In this document: positions 60,865 to 64,000 of the stretch, piece by piece
Layout of the letters: each line of letters begins with the position of its first letter
Position numbering within the stretch: position 1 is the stretch's first letter
NCBI GenBank assembly: GCA_023401595.1
Contig: JAEXDQ010000053.1
Coordinates: 1-64,000, forward strand
Direction of reading: 5' to 3'
From: Spirochaetota bacterium
GTDB taxonomy: Bacteria > Spirochaetota > Spirochaetia > Sphaerochaetales > Sphaerochaetaceae
DNA length: 64,000 nt
Made by a program: the position numbers and the translations under genes
The notes under the pieces: model-generated
Told to the model about the DNA's origin: nothing
The model's database searches: none
The model's input: only the letters and a program-made list of their open reading frames with translations

Positions 60865-63800
60865 ATGGGTGACATCATGCGTCCCGTTCCGTTCCAGGAA
60901 CTCATCAATCGAATTGTATCGGAATATCGTAACCATGGATCGATCTTCGGGATCAACGAGGACCAGTTCTACAAAGACAAAGGCAAGCACTGCGTCAAGG
61001 TCTTCGGACAAAGCTGTTCGACTCCCTGCGGTCCCGCCGCGGGCCCCCATACCCAGCTCGCCCAGAACATCATCAGCAGCTATCTGGTGGGCGGCCGGTT
61101 CATGGAACTCAAGACCGTACAGAAGATGGATACCTTGGAGATCGACAAGCCCTGCATAGACGCCAGGGACGAGGGCTACAACGTCGAATGGTCCACCGAA
61201 TATACATTGCCCAAGGCGTGGGACGAATACATCAAGGCGTGGATCATCCTCCATGTGCTGGAAGCTGCCATGAACGGCGGCAAGTTCGAGAAGCCCTCCT
61301 TCATCTTCAACATGAGCGTCGGCTACGACCTCGCCGGAATCAAGACCGAGAAGATGCAGGCCTATATCGATTCTATGATAGACGCCCGGAAGAACCCGAA
61401 GTTCGAGGAGTATCTCGGACAGATGGAAGCCTTGATCGAAGAGGGGCTGTTCGAGGGGACTCCGTGGGACGGCGTGGAGAAGAAGCTCAAGGGCGTTGTC
61501 GCGAAAATCAGCGCCAATGTCAGTCCTTCCGTCACCATCAGTACGATGCACGGTTGTCCTCCGCACGAGATCGAGGCGATCTGCACCTACATGCTGACAG
61601 AAAAGAAACTCGATACGTTCGTCAAGCTTAATCCGACCTTGCTTGGCTATGACGCCGTCCGCGATATCCTCAATGTGCTGGGATATGACTATATCGGGTT
61701 GAAGAGGGAAAGCTTCGAGCATGATCTGCAATACCCCGACGCCGTCGCCATGCTGCACCGGCTGGTGGATCTGGCCAAGAAGGAGGGCAGGGGATTCGGA
61801 GTCAAGCTTACCAACACCCTCGGCTCGATCAACGACCAGGGCGTCCTCCCCGGCGCTGAGATGTATATGTCCGGAAGGGCGCTGTTTCCGATCAGCACCA
61901 ACGTCGCGGCCCTTCTTTCGAAAGAATTTGACGGGAATCTTCCCATTTCCTATAGCGGCGGTGCGAACGCGTTTACCGTCGCCGATATCTTTGAGACCGG
62001 CATACGGCCGATTACGTTGGCGACCGACATGCTCAAGCCCGGCGGTTATGCCAGGATGAAGCAGCTTGTCGAGACTCTTGAGAAGTCCTCCGCATGGAAG
62101 ATGGAGAAGATCGACGTCGCGAAACTCGAGGCCCTTGCCCTGAAGGCCCGGACGAATCCGCCGACACAGAAGGAATTCCGTGGCGTAGACAAGGCGAAGG
62201 TCGGGGAGGAGCTGCCGCTGACCGACTGTTATGTCGCGCCGTGCGTGGAAGCCTGTCCGATACATCAGGATATCCCCGAATACGTCCATTTGGTCGGTGA
62301 AGGCAAGTACGCCGAGGCGCTGGCCGTCATCTATGACAAGAATGCGCTGCCCAATATCACCGGACATATCTGCGACCACCAGTGCCAATACCATTGTACC
62401 CGGCTCGATTATGAGGGCTCCGTACAGATCAGGGAGATGAAGAAAATCGCCGTCGAGAACGGATACGCCAGTTTCCTCAAGCAGTGGGAGGCTCCCGGAG
62501 ATCCCGCCGATGTGAAAGCCGCCGTTGTCGGAGCCGGCCCCGCTGGTCTTTCCGCGGCATATTTCCTCGCCCGAGCAGGCTTCGATGTATCTGTATTCGA
62601 ACGCGAAGAGACGGCCGGAGGCGTCGTACGCAACGTGATTCCCGGTTTCAGGATTCCTCAGGCGGCGATCGAGGCCGACGTCGCGTTCATCAAGGCTCAT
62701 GGCGTCAAGTTCAACTTCGGAGTAGGTCTGGAGACTGTGACTGTGGACGCCCTCCATGCCGCTGGTTTCGACTATCTGTTCTATGCGGTCGGCAGCGAGA
62801 AGGACAACGAGATTCCGTTGAAGGGCGATCGAGGCAAGGTCCTTGAGGCGCTCGGCTTCCTTGGGGCCTACCGCAAGGATCCTGGACTGGTAACCCTTGG
62901 CCGAGAGGTCGTGATCGTCGGCGGAGGCAACACCGCCATGGACGGCGCGCGCGCCGCCAAACGGGTTCCCGGTGTTGAAAAGGTCACCGTCGTCTATCGG
63001 CGAACCGAGAAAGAGATGCCCGCCGACAGGGAAGAGTATGAATTGGCCATGGGGGAGGGGATCGAATTTGTTTTCCTTGCCAATCCCGAAGCCTATGACG
63101 CGGACGGTACGCTGACTATCCGTAGAATGGCCCTTGGCGAACCGGATGCGTCAGGACGCCGCCGGCCGGTGGAGACCGACGAGACTTTCCCGCTTCATGC
63201 CGACGCCATGATCACCGCCATTGGCGAGCATGCCGATTCCCAGGCCTTGAGCTGGTATGGCGTGCCCGTGAATGCGAAGGGCTGGCCGGAAGTCGATGCT
63301 GAGACGAAGGAGACGAAGGTAGACGGCGTCTATGCGATAGGAGACGTCCAAAGCGGACCTTCCACCGTCGTCCGTTGTATCGCGAGCGCCCGCGCCGCGG
63401 TCGAGGCCGCTATCGACAAGGTTCTCGGTTCGGAAGACGAGGACGATGAAGCGTGCGACTGCGACTGCGGCCATGAGCATGAGCATGAGTGCGGCTGCGG
63501 TTGCGACCATGGCGAGGATGAGGCCGATGAAGACGAAGACGATGAAGAGAATATCGAGGCGCTGACTAAAGCTGAGAATGAGTTCTTCGCCGAGGTCCGT
63601 TCCAAAAAGGAACGTATCCTCTGCTCCGCTTGCAAGTCGAAGGTCGGGGAGTTCGCGGCCACCGAGGCCAAACGGTGCGTGGAGTGTTCATATCTGTGCA
63701 ATAAATGCGTGGAAGTCTGCCCGAACAGGGCGAACGTCGCCGTCGATATGCGCAACAGCGGAATGTTCGACGACCCGTTCCAGATACTTCACCTCGACGC

Positions 63801-64000
63801 CTACTGCAATGAATGCGGCAACTGCGCTACGTTCTGTCCTTGGGAAGGCGGTCCGTATCTGAAGAAGCTGACCTTGTTCAGCAGGCTGGACGACTTCGAG
63901 AATTCCAAGAACCAGGGGTTCTATGTCGAAGGCGACCAGGTGACAATTCGTTTCGACGGAAAGGTCAATGTGTGTTCCATGCACGGCAACGGCAATCTTC
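60865..64000 (+). CDS. ygfK: YgfK-type iron-sulfur flavoprotein (putative selenate reductase subunit), 3' end missing
   Basis: Starts at ATG 60865 after AAGGAGTGA and runs off the right edge (1045 codons visible). N-terminal dihydroorotate-dehydrogenase-like domain (about 1-430, with FNMSVGYDLAGIKT, STMHGCPPHEIEAI). A GltD-type Fe-S segment follows (CYVAPCVEACPIHQDIPEY, then CDHQCQYHC). Then FAD (VVGAGPAGLSAAYFLARAG) and NADPH (IVGGGNTAMDGARAAKRV) Rossmann motifs. A Cys/His/acidic insertion lies at about 856-895, then a ferredoxin-like end (CVECSYLCNKCVEVCP, CNECGNCATFCPWEG). Homologues are linked to purine/selenium-dependent metabolism and have been called selenate reductase; the true substrate is not settled. 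Confidence 0.88.
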   Translation, partial: MGDIMRPVPFQELINRIVSEYRNHGSIFGINEDQFYKDKGKHCVKVFGQSCSTPCGPAAGPHTQLAQNIISSYLVGGRFMELKTVQKMDTLEIDKPCIDARDEGYNVEWSTEYTLPKAWDEYIKAWIILHVLEAAMNGGKFEKPSFIFNMSVGYDLAGIKTEKMQAYIDSMIDARKNPKFEEYLGQMEALIEEGLFEGTPWDGVEKKLKGVVAKISANVSPSVTISTMHGCPPHEIEAICTYMLTEKKLDTFVKLNPTLLGYDAVRDILNVLGYDYIGLKRESFEHDLQYPDAVAMLHRLVDLAKKEGRGFGVKLTNTLGSINDQGVLPGAEMYMSGRALFPISTNVAALLSKEFDGNLPISYSGGANAFTVADIFETGIRPITLATDMLKPGGYARMKQLVETLEKSSAWKMEKIDVAKLEALALKARTNPPTQKEFRGVDKAKVGEELPLTDCYVAPCVEACPIHQDIPEYVHLVGEGKYAEALAVIYDKNALPNITGHICDHQCQYHCTRLDYEGSVQIREMKKIAVENGYASFLKQWEAPGDPADVKAAVVGAGPAGLSAAYFLARAGFDVSVFEREETAGGVVRNVIPGFRIPQAAIEADVAFIKAHGVKFNFGVGLETVTVDALHAAGFDYLFYAVGSEKDNEIPLKGDRGKVLEALGFLGAYRKDPGLVTLGREVVIVGGGNTAMDGARAAKRVPGVEKVTVVYRRTEKEMPADREEYELAMGEGIEFVFLANPEAYDADGTLTIRRMALGEPDASGRRRPVETDETFPLHADAMITAIGEHADSQALSWYGVPVNAKGWPEVDAETKETKVDGVYAIGDVQSGPSTVVRCIASARAAVEAAIDKVLGSEDEDDEACDCDCGHEHEHECGCGCDHGEDEADEDEDDEENIEALTKAENEFFAEVRSKKERILCSACKSKVGEFAATEAKRCVECSYLCNKCVEVCPNRANVAVDMRNSGMFDDPFQILHLDAYCNECGNCATFCPWEGGPYLKKLTLFSRLDDFENSKNQGFYVEGDQVTIRFDGKVNVCSMHGNGNL

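Noticed and set aside
60811..62757. 648-codon ORF antisense to ygfK
   Set aside because: It lies opposite a gene with full Fe-S, FAD and NADPH motifs; no start signals of its own.

Overview
The window looks like chromosomal DNA of an anaerobic spirochaete, most likely in or near Sphaerochaetaceae. This is inferred from gene content and protein style, not from a marker-gene search. Several periplasmic binding proteins carry the spirochaete-type mature N-terminus just after the signal peptide (FAGGAQE, YAQGSKED). There is an outer-membrane style protein, lipoproteins with an S-R-T-(I/V)-M-P-Q motif, a rubrerythrin and a YgfK-type iron-sulfur flavoprotein. The DNA is G+C-rich by eye, except for a more A+T-rich stretch at about 49.8-55.7 kb.

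Layout. 0-1.5 kb: end of a rubrerythrin gene, a repeat cluster, and two tandem 77-residue paralogues. 1.6-6.1 kb (minus): a metal-dependent amidohydrolase, a HipA-like protein with a degraded kinase core, and glnS. 6.3-17 kb (mostly plus): SulP transporter, HD phosphohydrolase, PfkB sugar kinase, ApbE, MATE pump, HtrA/DegP-like protease, uvrB. 17.1-18.9 kb (minus): an outer-membrane-like protein translationally coupled to a caspase-fold lipoprotein. 19-23.1 kb (minus): TPP riboswitch and thiamine ABC transporter thiB-thiP-thiQ, followed upstream by a second repeat cluster. 23.7-26.3 kb: NAD(P)HX repair enzyme, a membrane protein and a NUDIX hydrolase. 26.4-29.2 kb (minus): glgA-glgC. 29.6-36.5 kb: NYN-LOTUS protein, trxB, a third repeat cluster, an overlapping TPR-tsaE-tsaB operon, a ZapB-like coiled coil, and infC-rpmI-rplT. 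36.9-42.5 kb: two large paralogous Ig/FN3 lipoproteins. 42.6-49.3 kb: AI-2E family permease, class II aldolase, TatD, a YbaK-type deacylase, a cytidine-deaminase-like protein and a secreted three-repeat protein. 49.85 kb: an unusual short tRNA with anticodon UAA, then a sugar-uptake island (nagA, ABC permeases, binding protein, FCD-type GntR regulator). 55.7-64 kb: a coiled-coil membrane protein, thrC, a fold-type II PLP enzyme, an orphan DUF3320 protein, and ygfK running off the right edge.

The most unusual signal is a family of roughly 75-110 bp interspersed elements, eleven copies in three intergenic clusters (147-681, 23112-23493, 31636-31859). Sequence identity between clusters is low, but all copies share a folded core: a variable flanking stem, CC, GTRC, a five-base loop, GYAC, then TGT opposite the CC. 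The core ends with a CCTTCG tail, and the paired bases change together between copies. Several copies are also enclosed by a perfect or near-perfect outer stem of 7-14 bp whose sequence differs from copy to copy. I do not recognise this family. Other points of interest are the HipA-like pseudokinase with no partner gene, the class-I-shaped tRNA-Leu(UAA), a Cys/His/Asp-rich insertion in YgfK, and His/Cys-rich ends on the TPR protein coupled to the t6A genes.
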